Positions 7,954 to 19,242 of a DNA stretch of 31,055 nt are shown in pieces (position 1 is the first letter of the stretch; each line of letters starts with the position of its first letter). Origin of the DNA: Phlyctochytrium arcticum (Eukaryota; Chytridiomycota; Chytridiomycetes; Chytridiales; Chytridiaceae); the NCBI GenBank assembly GCA_025602905.1, contig JAHLKI010000078.1:1-31055 (forward strand). The letters are read 5' to 3'. Below the pieces are notes generated by a model, which made no database searches, was not told where the DNA came from, and worked only from the letters and a program-made list of their open reading frames with translations. Made by a program: the position numbers and the translations under genes.

Positions 7954-10724
7954 TCAATAGCTGTAAGTGAAATGGGACATTACTTCGGAGACATCAATAG
8001 CATCGTCATCATCCTCAGAATCATCGGTATCAGAATCTTCAGAATCGCCGAAATCATCAAGATCGTCGGGATAAGACAATGGATCGCCCTGAGTTTTCAC
8101 GCCCTCAAACCCTTTCATGAGCGGTCTAGGGGTTACCAATTCATATCGCATGTGCGTGCTGCTTTGGTTCCTATACAAACACGTATCATGCTGGTCAAGA
8201 AAGCTGACCGCTTCCCGGTAATGAACCCGCCTCATATCAGCGGTGGCCTGGAATGCAAGCGAAACCAGGTCTCCTTTTGGTTGACTTTGCCTGCAGCCAA
8301 CTCGTAAATTCCGCGTGTCCAAAGTAGGATCTTCATCCGAGTCGTCGTTAGAGTCAGTATCGTTCTCACGTGCATATCTGATGCCGATACGCTCTCTGGG
8401 ACGTCGGACCCTTCGAGCTAAATTGAACCTCTTCCTCAAACACCCGCCGCACAAGGCATGACCTCGTGCGTTGAAGACGAGGGTGGTGTAGTTGGCTGCG
8501 ACCTGTGGATTCCCGCCACAGGATACACCGCTAAGCAATGGCGAGTATGGAATAAATGTAGCGTCGTCCGTTAAATCTTCCATTTGGTTGGAAACAACCT
8601 CATCCTCATACGGCTCCTCACTTTCCGGGATTCCCAGAAAGGCACATATGGCACTCAATGAAGATTTCGGGACCTTGCTGGAACTCTCATCCTCCTCATC
8701 ATCGAAAAGATGCAGAAAGGTCGATTTTGCATAATCCACACCAGATTGACCAAGGTATCTCAGCAGGCGATGATGATTGGCTTCAAAGGACTTTTGTAAG
8801 AGATGGTATGATAAGTCCTGGCCTCCTTGTCCCTGAAGAGTATACTGGGTACTTTTCAGAATATCAAGCATGACAAAATCGTCATTTGTGATGGCGTGGT
8901 CGGTAGCGGCGGGCCATAGTGAACGGTTGCTGATGGAGACATGAGCCTTTGCCGATGGAATCTTTGTATGTTTCAAGGCGACATTCTCAGCAGGTGATAG
9001 TGGTACTAAGGATCGAACTACTTCTACAAGTCCCTTTTCCATAGCAGTCGATAGCCATCGTTCTTTTGTTTTGGCATTATTGTAATAAAAGTACCCCCCG
9101 CCTGGGTAAGTCGGCCCGGTCAAGGCATCCCGAATAATGCAAAAAACAAGGTCATCATCCCGTTCCAAGGCCTGCGTGCAGACCTGCTCCGCGAGTACTT
9201 TGGGAATAGTGTGGCAGTTGGGCATTGCTGCGCATACTACGATTTCATTGTACAAGTCTCTTCGCAACCCCTTGTCTTTATTCCTGCAATGAGCCGCATG
9301 GTAAACAAGCAGATACGACGGAGACACAATACTACAGCCTCTTGAATATTTGGAGGAAGACCGATTGGCGATACCACGGACTCCAAAGGTCGCAGCCGGT
9401 AGTGTACCATCAGGTCGACAAAATAACGGGGCAGGTCAGAGTAAACCCATCGTTCAGATACGTTCGTTTTCTCCATTAAGCACATCTGCCTACTGCGCAG
9501 TATCATCCGAGACACAAGTGGACTGCGCGGTTCAGCAAACTTGCAATGATCGACTACCAATTGGCACGCTTTTGGTACCTTCTCAACCAAATACACAAAT
9601 ACCTTCTCGCGGTTGTCCGTGGCGGCGCGCTCTAATACAGCGACCAGCTCAGATTGTTCGAAGTACGAGCCCATTTTAAATTCCGGATGGTCAAGACACA
9701 TCTCCAACACACCCCAAAACCCTCGTTTAGCGGCGTTAAATGCAGGAGTGCTCAATAAAAAGGCAGGGTCAACATCGTAGTCCGGGTCATCGCCCGAAAG
9801 CACTCCCATATTGCTCATTCCACCCAATCAATTCCATGAAAACAGAAAGGATTCCTCAGTCTTTGTAAGTTCAAAGTTACGCACAACCGCAGAGCGTTTT
9901 GGGATAGCGCCGTGTCGCATATGAATCTCTGCAACGTCCACTCGATCTTGTCGTATCGCGTTCATTAAGGCAGTGTTGCGCAATTCTTTGGTGACTGAGG
10001 CTGAATCGCATAATGTCATGCAATACTCCAAAACGGGTACTGTCGCTGCGTTCATGAAAACAATTCTCGCGATGCTGTCTTTCATTGAAGGAGTAATGGC
10101 AATGAAACATTTCATCAGATCTAAGTGCCCCTCTACACCGGCTGCAACCGCGCAGTCATGCGCCTGAATTGTGGTAGGTACGGGGAGCGCCTTGACTAGA
10201 TTCTCATGGCCACCCTTGGCCGCTATCTCCAGAGCCGACTCGGGATTTAGTCGCCGGTACTCCATCAGAACCCTTATCATGGGCAAATTGCCTTGACGAA
10301 AAGCATGCTGCACGAGGTCTCCGTCTCTCTCACTTGGATGGAAGACATCCCGCTCCAGCAGGAGCTGAAGAATGTCTGTTTGGCCGTACTTGGCCGCAAC
10401 TGTCCCATAAGAGTTGCAGTCTCGTCCGGAGTAAACCAGTGTCCCTGCGTCAAGCAGCAAAATAACCATGTCCATCAGGCCAAGCTTGATCGCCTCAATG
10501 AGGGCGAGCTGACGAGCAGGAGAACACCACCCATTGAGTTTTAGGCAGCAATCATCCTGTAAGTCGTCCTTGACCGGTGAAAGGTTCAAGCTGTCCTCCC
10601 ATTCTCGACAGCTTCTCAAAAGAGCACGAACCAGAGCAATGTCGTTGTTGCATACCGCCTGCAAAATACGTATCTGGCGGCTGCGTTGCTCGAGGCGAGC
10701 TGAAAAGGGAACACTCGGCAACAT
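7954..10724 (-). pseudogene. Ankyrin-repeat paralog C, disrupted by a stop and a frameshift
   Basis: Minus-strand homolog of A and B, alignable over its full length from MLPSVPF at 10724 to the stop at 7954. Two lesions are visible. First, an in-frame TGA at 9828-9830 falls where A and B have a Leu codon, just after the conserved SWN (A and B: WNLLGG, WNLVGG). Second, about 9288-9291 a 4-base deletion follows the conserved MRLIA; the frame then shifts and resumes with KDKGLRRDLYNEIVV. A third change is in the RING-like core, where the first Cys is Arg (RGHALCGGC). The N-terminal 298 codons remain open, so a short ankyrin-only product is possible. Neither lesion has the splice signals of an intron. 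The gene is inverted relative to A and B and convergent with B. Confidence 0.88.
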
Positions 10725-11287
10725 CGCTGTGATCGGGCATACAACCCCAATGCCGATTCTTGTCTGGATTCTTGTTGCAAGCTCCGACGCGGTGGCACAG
10801 TCATCGGCATATCTGCAAGATCCGAGATTGAAGGTTCAGAAAGGGTATGACTTTCGAGTCTCGACACGTTCGACATATAAAAATGTTATTTCAAGAGGTG
10901 CATGAATAGTGGTAGGTTGTTCTCAATGAGAGGATGCAGCATCCTGTAAGCTTATGCACGGCATTTGACATATAGCGCCCTCCAGTACCAGGCGTGTATT
11001 CAAATTTGGACATGACTTGCGGACATCACCCACATTTGATTAATCCAAACAATGAGGTGGAAAGAAAAACTGTCGCAGAATTCTCAGGATCTATATATTT
11101 TGTATGGGACGGAAAACGACTGAGAAAAAGATGGCTGTCCGAGCAAGCGCGGGGACGCCCGTTTCGCGTCGAACGCCTTGATATTTCTCCGACCAATCGT
11201 GAACCCACATTGACGACCTTCTCTTAGACTTTGCCCTACATCCACGGCACTGTCGGTTGAAGGACAATAGAGCATACGAACAGTACG
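10725..11287. other. Intergenic region upstream of pseudogene C and the unknown gene at 11288
   Basis: Divergent spacer. The part next to C, about 10725-10810, aligns on the minus strand with the leader of copy B (shared atgactgtgccacc and cggagcttg). The rest is unique. No gene or RNA is supported; short ORFs here do not align to anything else in the window. Confidence 0.5.
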
Positions 11288-14200
11288 ATGGAGTCAGGGT
11301 CGAGGAAGGCCCAGGAGCCGGCGGCAACCAAGAAACCACCAGCTCAACGACCACCACCACCACCCCGTCTTTGGCCCTCTACTCTCTTCACTCCGAGCGG
11401 CAACTTGAATCCGACCTTTCTATCCCACCTTACAGCCGCTCTTGCCACCTGCCCTCATCCACCCCCAACCTATGCCGCTGTCCTGACAATTCCCGCCCAG
11501 TTTTGCAGCCAGCACCTTCGAAGTGTAGGTGAGGCTGGGGTAGTTAAAGTTGTGGGGGAAGCTGGAGGAGAGATGGATAGCGTGGAAGAACGAGTTGGAG
11601 AGCGTGGGATTGCTGAAAAGGTTCGTGTTTATACACTGACATTGGTCTATTTTTCACTAATTGACAACTACTGCCAAATTTGAAACTTAGGTGTTCAAGC
11701 AAAGATTGGCTGATTTGCAAAACATATACCCCAGGCCGACCAACTTTGCCGAAACAGTCAAAACCTTCCGTAGGTTCTTTGGGTTCTGCATACCTTATAT
11801 TCATACTCATACGTTTTTCGGTATTTAAAGAAGCAAATATAAAAACGATCCAGGCTCATCGCCGTCAACTTAACACCCGTCTGTCAACGCTTGTTACCCA
11901 ACTTATGCGGCACCGCTCGGCGCTAGACAATTTTGCTGAAATAAATGAGATGGCTGGTCGTGATATGATGCGGGAGGGGTCATGTTCGACCGTGGGTGCA
12001 GAGAAGTTGCTCATGTAAGTTCTTGATTTTAAGCCGTGTTTTGTTTATTATTAACTGGTCGTCGCAATTAGTGCGGACATGGAGCGAGTGCTGAGTTCGC
12101 GAATTGGTCATGTGTTGAGTGGTACACCATTTTGGGGGTCAGTTGCTAGAGGATGGGGTACTGTCATTCGAGACTTGTATGTGCTCCACGGTGTGGGCGA
12201 TTTACCGGACTGGGTCATTGATTTGGAGAGCGAGACCGCGACGAGGATGCCTATGGAAGGGGGGGCCATGGCAAACATCAATGCCAGTCAAATGGAGAGT
12301 ACTGACATGGACAGTCGAATGGGTGATGAAGAGAGCGGGAATGGAAGCGGGAGTGCCAAGATCATAGAGATGAACTTGCAGCAGAATGAGGCGATTCGAA
12401 AGAGAAAACGAGATGAAGAGAATGACAAGTCTCAAGAAGAGCCAAGTTTGGGCAGTGGGACTAGTCTAAAAGCCAGTCGACACCGTAGACGGAGAAACAA
12501 ACAAGCCATAGTGGCCGTGCAAATTGGAAATGACGTGCAACCTGCGGCCCGGAGTATTGAGAAGATTTCCTCCACAAAGAATTTGCTGGGATCCAACGTT
12601 ACAACTCCATCCAAGACCACTACCGGTCCTGAGAAAACACCACTCTCCATATCTGATACTCCTCCCAGAAAAACTCATAAACCAAAAGCGAATCTTACAC
12701 AACTCTCATCTCACACCACCACATGTTCACCGCCCACCTCGAAATTGAGATCCATTACTCAAATGACAGCGACGACCCCCCTGACCACCAAAACAACACG
12801 CTCCGACTTTCCCGCTTCCAGCCAGCTCTTTCCTCCCTCCCAACCCACTCAGTCGTCCTTTGGCGCAGGCAACTTTCCCTATACACAATTCATTCCGGCA
12901 GGCGGCCGGATCGTCCTGCCCGAACCGAGTTGTACACCCGCATCGGTGGAAAAGGGGAGAACTGTCGATGACTCGCTGAGAGCCTCGCAAGAGAGTTGGA
13001 CGACGACGACGACGACCTCGGGTGAGGGGGAGAGTGGTCGATCGCGGGCGTCACCTGCCTTTTTGTTGTCTTCGGCGACCGTAATCAAACAGTTTGTACA
13101 GTCAGGTAATGCCAGCCCCCCCTCAAGCCCACGGCAGTCTACTGGATCCGCTGCCCCCCACATTCCCCCCAGCCGGCCTCAACCCGTTTCCCCGTCCCCC
13201 AAACCAGTTTCCAAATGCACACCTCAGCAGGAGCAGCAGCAGCCACCACAGCCGGGAAAGAATCGTGTGGCGTGGTTTGCTCTGCCAAAGTCACGGCGGC
13301 AGTCCCGTAAATCAACTGCATCATCATCCTCTGATAATGATGAAAGTGATCACACATCCTCAAACACCACCTCGCATAACAGTACCGATGCCTATATCAT
13401 GACCTGCACACCCATGGAAGTCCATTCGGCTCGGATCGATCAGACGATGGGGTTGACGCAAATCGGAGGTAGTGGGGACTGTGGTGGAGCAGACCGGGGA
13501 GCAGTTTTGATGTCGAGTATGGTCGAGGAGGTAATGGTGTTGACGGGGATTTCTGGGATAGAACCAGTAAGAGGTGAAGAGAGAGACAACAGTATTCTGC
13601 CGGCACTGTCTGGAGACGAAGATGGTGCCTCTGGGATAATGGCACAAAAGGCTCAACAAGCGGTCGGTTCTTTAGAGACCGAACGGGATGAAGGCTCTCA
13701 GGGCGACAATCACCCAGGACGGGTCCCAAAACCACAAACTCCAAACCAACCTAAAAATCTCTCTTTAACCCCGTCGCCCTCCCCATCCCTGGAACACCAA
13801 GAAAACCCGCAGTCGGAAGCTCACACTAATAAAGCGCAAAATTCCTCCGACTCTGCTGCCGAACAGACATCCGAAGAGTCGGTTTTATCACGCGAGCTGT
13901 ATTCCGTCAACCCGCGCTCGCAATATCCTCCTCAAGAGGCATTAACGTCCTCTAAGTCAATTCCAGATGAAGGACCTTTGGCAAACTTTTACTCTCAATC
14001 TCCTCCCCAATCCCCCCGGAGGACAACCACCACTATACCTCAGCAGGACGTGAATGAAGAAACGAGGCAAATCACCGCATCAGGGTTGGTTCCGATGGAA
14101 TTATGTTCGTTTGAAGATGATGTTGGAGGAATGGCGGGTGTAGACAAGGTATCTAATTTCATTGATTTAAGCCCTCCTACCCCGCCATCGCCCGCAGCCG

Positions 14201-14829
14201 AAATTGAGGGTAGTCGTCCAAAATCTGTATCGGCACCCAACACCGGCCTCTCATTTACAAAAATGATTCGAAATGCACCCCAATTTGTGCGGCGGGCGCT
14301 TAGCGATTTGACAAAATCTGGATGTGCTGCTGGGATTGTAGCGGGTGGCGAAGAGCAGCAGCAGCAGCAGCCGGGAACGACCCCGTCGTCACGAAGTCTG
14401 TCTGTTCCTGCTACGCTTGCACCCAAGGAGTTGCGCAACCAGGGTCCGAAAATTGCCATGGTGCCCCGTCAGGTCCGTGTTGTTGCTGGACACAAAGCCA
14501 GGCAGGAGGACGACCCGATGGAGATTTCTAGTGGTCCAAAATCGACCCCTCCAAAATCAAGGAAAGCCCAGAGGTCGGCCGCATCTTCCCCCCCAGATCC
14601 ATTTGAGGAAACCCCCTCATCCGCGCCGTCCACGCCCTCCAATCGTCGTCGACGCCATAGGGGACGCCGTAAACCTACTCCCCATCCCCCATCCTCGCCT
14701 TCGTCTTCCTTTTCCACCACAATCTTGACCCTGCCCGGCCCAACGTCTACTCCGAGTTTCATTATTAATGATCAATCAGGAATCAGTGAGTTTTTGGACT
14801 TGAGCCAACAGTCGAATGTATCAAAGTAG
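11288..14829 (+). CDS. Large disordered protein of unknown function, four exons
   Basis: I propose exons 11288-11620, 11691-11769, 11831-12014 and 12072-14829, with introns of 70, 61 and 57 bp. All are GT-AG, phases match, and together they give 1117 residues. The second and third donors are gtaggt and gtaagt; the first, gttcgt, is weaker. Residues about 110-250 are the only ordered-looking part: a helical, possibly coiled-coil stretch (TFQANIKTIQAHRRQLNTRL and LMRHRSALDNFAEINEMAGR) followed by a Trp-containing segment ending VIDLE. The remaining 850 residues are Ser/Thr/Pro-rich, with basic clusters that could be nuclear localisation signals (RKRKRDEE, RHRRRRNK, RRRRHRGRRK). I do not recognise the family. 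Convergent with UTP4, with 158 bp between stops. Confidence 0.7.
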
Positions 14830-14851
14830 AATTTTGGACATTTTGATGTTA

Positions 14852-14857
14852 AATAAA
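14852..14857 (+). terminator. Polyadenylation signal AATAAA of the 11288-14829 gene
   Basis: AATAAA lies 23 bases after the stop, with a second AATAAA at about 14889 in an A-rich stretch. Position and strand fit 3' processing of the upstream gene. Confidence 0.45.
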
Positions 14858-14987
14858 CGGTTGAGATTAACAAGTACAACGAAAAAAAAATAAAGATAAA
14901 GGGACTATGCAAAAAAAAAGTACAGTGGGATTGTGGGATGAAAGTTGTGTGTATACAAAGGAAAGTGAAAAATAGTGATTGTTCTCT

Positions 14988-17900
14988 CTATGTTCCATAC
15001 TTGTGCTTGTAGAAGCCGTCCACTCCCAGTCCTTGCACGACACTGAGCACGGGGCGCTCAACCACAATCAACTCGTCGGGGCCGAGGTACGCAGCAGCCA
15101 TAACGGGGCCGTACCGATGCTCCATGCGGAAACTCTCACTAAACTCGGCCGAGGAAAAGTGGGATGTTGGGCGGGTAGATGTCTCGTGAGTGCGTTTCTG
15201 ACCGGCGCGGCGGGGAGTTGTGCTGGATGTGTTGGAGGAGGCGGGTGTAAGAGGGTACCTAGCGACAATGGGGAGGGGGTCGGTGGGAGATGAGCGTAAT
15301 GGTGTGGACGGTGCCGTTACAAAACTTTCCGTCTCGTCGGCATCATTAGCCAGTGTAGTGTCGTCGTCCGAGTCGGGTTCCAAGTCTTCATCATGCTCGC
15401 TGCCACTATCAATGACAATGACACCATTGTTGTCCAAAATGTTATCCGAATCCATGTCGTCCGCGCTGCTCCCATTGGTATTGGCTTCAGCGGAAGCGGT
15501 GGGGAGGGTCATGCCGTTCAAAGCTGAATCGTGCGCGGCCGATGTTTTTCCGTTGACGAGACCTTGGGTGGCTTTGGCAATCTCGCGTATTGCCGCTCTG
15601 CGACGACGGGCGCTCAACTTCTTTTCAAGTTTCTCCACCTCTTCGTCCATGGGTATGGCGGCCGTATCCCGCATCACCTTGCCCTTGCCCGCCTTCAGAT
15701 GGGCCAACAGCTTGCGTTTGCCGACAGAAATCATGGCATCACGCGGACCGATTGATCTTTTCAAATCCACAAAGCAAATATGAGAGGCTCCATAAAACGT
15801 CAGGATGCTTGGGTGAGAAGTGTCGACGGTGACTCCAGTCACAACTTCTTTTCGCTGCAGCCACCGATTTGGGAGACAATGGGAGAACGCGCGAGACCAG
15901 TCCGACAATCGTGCATCGTCGCAATCGAAAAGGAAAAATTCGTTCGAGATACACGTAATGATGAGGACGTAGGAGCACGGGTGAAAGGTGAGGGTGGTGT
16001 GAAGGGATGAAAAGATGGGAAGTGTCGTATGGAGTTTGAGCGAATCGAGATTGAAAAGGTAAATGCGGTTGAGCAAATCGCCAGTAGCTAGCCATTGCCC
16101 ATCCTGGCTGATTGTAAGCGTAGCAATCATTTCACGACCGCCTTTGACCAGGTTCTTCTTGGCTGCGATTGTCGTTGTCTCTTCCTGAGCATCGACATCC
16201 ATGACATCCGGTGTAGAGTCCAACACCACCGCCTCATCGCCGCAGTGCGCATCAAACGTCTGAACAATCTCGAACGTGGCTTCCTCGTTCTGACTTGATA
16301 GCTCGACCACGTAAATGATCGAGTCTGTACCAGCGACAACCAATCGTCGTGAATCGGGAGTAAATGCCAGTAAGTGGGCGGCCGGAACAGTCCCCGGTTC
16401 CACGACCCAATCACCCGTCTCGCTGACCACCGGCGTTGAAGGAAAGTTCTTGACTCTGCGGATACGAGTAGGCATATCACCCGAGCTCTCCAAGCGGAAC
16501 AATTTGACAGACTCGACATCCGAAACCGCAATCCATTCACCATTTTCTGAGATGGCACTTGCAATCAGGCTGCCCGCACATTTAGGTTTCAAAGTGGCCA
16601 ATAGCTTTTCCCGCTGATGTTCCACCTTTTGGTAATCGCACAAGTCACCCGGTGCAGCTTGTAACGGCAATGCCCGGCCCAGTTCCCATAGCTTGACGTG
16701 ATCACTGAATCGAGTCAACATTAAACGCGAAGAACGGGTAATCTGAATGATGGGCCGATGAGGAAAGGTGGGCATGCGGTATTGTTTGAGGTAAGGGAAA
16801 TCGGTGAGGGGGCTAGATACAATGAGAGTTGTGTCAACACCTCCCGAGATCAATGCATCGTGCGGCCGCTCTTCCAATAAAGCCAGGGCACGAACATCAT
16901 GGGAATGGTATCGCTTTTCCCCGGAAACAACCCATTGGCGATTCCCGTATTTACCCAAGCTCTTGCGTTTGGTGCTACTCTCCTTGGCTGCGTCCGATCC
17001 CATCAGCTCCACAAATGACATTTGAACAACTTTTCGATCGACACCTGAGCTCCATACTTTTGTTCCCGCTTTGTTGACTGCCAAACACAAAACATCTGCG
17101 GCGTGAGCCGTCACTGAGCGCAGCGGGGTCCCAGTTTTCCAGTCCCAGAATGTGACTTTACCCAAGGAATCGCCGCTGACGATGGTGCTATCCGGCAAGA
17201 CCTTGAGGTCCCACACAACAGTGTCTTCTCCTGGAACAGTATCCGTCGTGATGCGCTGGACAACCTGACCGGTACGTGCATCTACCTTTCGAATAGTACT
17301 GTCCGCTCCTCCAATGACAATGTGTTGGCCGTTTGGATGCCATGCGATCGACATGATTCGGGTAGGAGCCTTTTCACACAATTTAAACAACTCTAGACGT
17401 CCATCGCAAACATCCAAAATCCGGACATGACCGTCTTCGGAGCCTATTGCGAGGCGAGTGTGGGTTGCGTTGGGTGCAGCGCACCAGATGGCACCTCCTC
17501 CTGGGGTCAAAATTTGAACCGGGCGGAAAGAGCGTGGATCCCATTCCGTCAATCGACCGTCCAGTCCAGCAGTCATTAATCGAGGGCGAGCGGTCAGTAA
17601 AGATTTGAGGTATTGGGCCTTTTCTTGTGGGGTATCAAATTCGTCTTCTCCCGCTGCTGGATCAATATCATGTTGCTGAATCCAAAAGACAGTTTCGACG
17701 GGTGCAGCGGGGTTGCCTGGGATGGTGCGTTCCAAAAACCAGCCCTGTCCGCGTGGGTTCCATAGCTCAATGTCGCCATTGTTTCGGGCACAAGCGACCG
17801 TCGTCTTTCTGGATTTTGACGGAGGGGTTACGGACAAACTGACAATGCCGGCCGGAGAATGCTCAACAACACGGCAGCGATGGATTTGAAGAGCTCGCGT

Positions 17901-18101
17901 ATCGTTTTTTCGGTTTGAGGGTGAGCCTTTTGCGGCAGGGGAGGAAGATGGAAAGTTGAGAGGAAGGTCCGCGACTCGTTTGGGGATTTTGGCCAATGGT
18001 TTTTTCGATTTTGTTTTCTTGCTGCGGTTGCGAGAGGTTGCCGCGGAAGACGAGCCTGCTCCCCCTGCGTCTCTTGATGGTGGATCCAGATCCATGCTCA
18101 T
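14988..18101 (-). CDS. UTP4: U3 snoRNP / small-subunit processome WD40 protein Utp4 (Cirhin)
   Basis: Intronless, 1037 residues. The ATG at 18101 (with a second at 18095) is preferred; the open frame reaches 18200 without another ATG. Utp4 is a t-UTP/UtpA subunit of the nucleolar SSU processome needed for pre-18S rRNA processing. Supporting features: LQIHRCRVVEHSPAGI matches the family's N-terminal 'hRxRf...PsgI' opening. The first beta-propeller contains GAIWCAAPNATHTRLAIGSE, RIMSIAWHPNGQHIVIGGAD and IVSGDSLGKVTFWDWKTGT, typical of Utp4. A second propeller follows, and the protein ends with the family's IVVERPVL...FYKHKYG tail. A Lys/Arg-rich N-terminus (KKTKSKKPLAKIPKR) fits nucleolar targeting. 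It is longer than human or yeast Utp4 (roughly 690-780 residues), mainly from the N-terminal extension and an acidic Ser/Asp/Glu-rich insert before the C-terminus. Confidence 0.93.
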   Translation of the reverse strand: MSMDLDPPSRDAGGAGSSSAATSRNRSKKTKSKKPLAKIPKRVADLPLNFPSSSPAAKGSPSNRKNDTRALQIHRCRVVEHSPAGIVSLSVTPPSKSRKTTVACARNNGDIELWNPRGQGWFLERTIPGNPAAPVETVFWIQQHDIDPAAGEDEFDTPQEKAQYLKSLLTARPRLMTAGLDGRLTEWDPRSFRPVQILTPGGGAIWCAAPNATHTRLAIGSEDGHVRILDVCDGRLELFKLCEKAPTRIMSIAWHPNGQHIVIGGADSTIRKVDARTGQVVQRITTDTVPGEDTVVWDLKVLPDSTIVSGDSLGKVTFWDWKTGTPLRSVTAHAADVLCLAVNKAGTKVWSSGVDRKVVQMSFVELMGSDAAKESSTKRKSLGKYGNRQWVVSGEKRYHSHDVRALALLEERPHDALISGGVDTTLIVSSPLTDFPYLKQYRMPTFPHRPIIQITRSSRLMLTRFSDHVKLWELGRALPLQAAPGDLCDYQKVEHQREKLLATLKPKCAGSLIASAISENGEWIAVSDVESVKLFRLESSGDMPTRIRRVKNFPSTPVVSETGDWVVEPGTVPAAHLLAFTPDSRRLVVAGTDSIIYVVELSSQNEEATFEIVQTFDAHCGDEAVVLDSTPDVMDVDAQEETTTIAAKKNLVKGGREMIATLTISQDGQWLATGDLLNRIYLFNLDSLKLHTTLPIFSSLHTTLTFHPCSYVLIITCISNEFFLFDCDDARLSDWSRAFSHCLPNRWLQRKEVVTGVTVDTSHPSILTFYGASHICFVDLKRSIGPRDAMISVGKRKLLAHLKAGKGKVMRDTAAIPMDEEVEKLEKKLSARRRRAAIREIAKATQGLVNGKTSAAHDSALNGMTLPTASAEANTNGSSADDMDSDNILDNNGVIVIDSGSEHDEDLEPDSDDDTTLANDADETESFVTAPSTPLRSSPTDPLPIVARYPLTPASSNTSSTTPRRAGQKRTHETSTRPTSHFSSAEFSESFRMEHRYGPVMAAAYLGPDELIVVERPVLSVVQGLGVDGFYKHKYGT

Positions 18102-19242
18102 TGCTCTAATTTCGTTCGTCTCGGGATTCACACCAGCCCAACGTTGCAGGCTACAATCCCCAGAGTTTAATCGCCCAAGTGATAGCCGTCTATCCCGCAC
18201 CGGCTCTCAAGATATCTCTGCAACGACAGTTATTAAAGGACGTTCCTGCACTGATTTCAGTTGTTAAAATGTCGCCGTCCCAACGATTTTGGTGATGATT
18301 TTCGGTCCAACAAAAAATAAAAGGAGAGCAACATTAGCTAAGCAAGACTGCGCCGCTGTGGCTTGTACCATTAATGCTGCGCTACGGCTGCGCGATTCCC
18401 ACGCTTTAAAATCCCAAAATCTTTTGCCTACGATTTTCCAGCAAGGAACTGCCAGGAACCGCAGACCAACAGTTTCGAACAATTATCGAGAATCACATTT
18501 GAATGTTGAGAGCGCTGAACTTTGATTCTCGCTACTTGACCTTTGCCGCTGGGCGAGATCCGAGCATTTCGCACTTTACACAAACGACGGCTTGCAACGG
18601 TATGCACCTTTTCTTTCAATACTGCAGAGTTTGTGCTTACTAGACTCAAACAGGACTACATCTATCTCGCGTACGCAAGACAGATATCCCCAAGACTCTT
18701 ACTTGCACAAAATCAATCGCACGCATGGAATGCGTTTCCATTAGAAGCACCAGAACGTCGTCCCTCTCCAGCAAGCGTTTTACGTCCAAGGCCATCTCCC
18801 ACTCCAAATATCAACCGCAAGCCATCGCGAGCTCAAAACGACCACCACGGTAATATGGGATCCGGCATTCTTTGAAATGCCGGGGGAAAAGACAGGCTCT
18901 ATCGAGAAGCCAAAGAAGTCTTGCGGGATGCTTGTTTTCTGAGTGTCGACGGTTCGAGATCCCTAGGAGATTCCAGTCAAAAATGTTTTGCAAGATGGAG
19001 CGGCGTCGGAGTAGCGAAATTCCAACGATAACGATGACCGTGCGCCGGCCTAAGCCACTGCCGGCCAAGTTCGGAAATTCCAGCAACTTTCCGCCGCAAA
19101 GCAAAGCAGTTTTCCAAACACAATTTAAATCCAAATCACCACTATTAGCACTCCTTTTCTATATACGGGCGACCTACATTCTCGTTGAAGGAACAAGAAC
19201 AAGGCACCAGCAACCTACCACCGCAATCTCTCTCCTCTGTTC
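18102..19242. other. Divergent intergenic region, UTP4 / PPxY membrane protein
   Basis: 1.14-kb spacer with the promoters of both flanking genes. A TATA-like ctatatac lies at about 19159, some 80 bases before the ATG of the right-hand gene. Plus-strand ORFs at 18543-18875 and 18872-19429 show no family features, and the latter is out of frame with the real gene. No RNA gene recognised. Confidence 0.5.

Noticed and set aside
9828..9830. Stop in ankyrin copy C explained by an intron
   Set aside because: Sequence on both sides aligns to A and B without extra bases and there is no donor or acceptor at the site.
18102..18200. 33-residue N-terminal extension of UTP4
   Set aside because: It would need a GTG start; two ATGs at 18101 and 18095 are available and the family's conserved part begins later.
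18940..18970. tRNA T-arm-like ggttcgagatcc
   Set aside because: The flanking bases do not form the T stem and no D or anticodon arm is found upstream.
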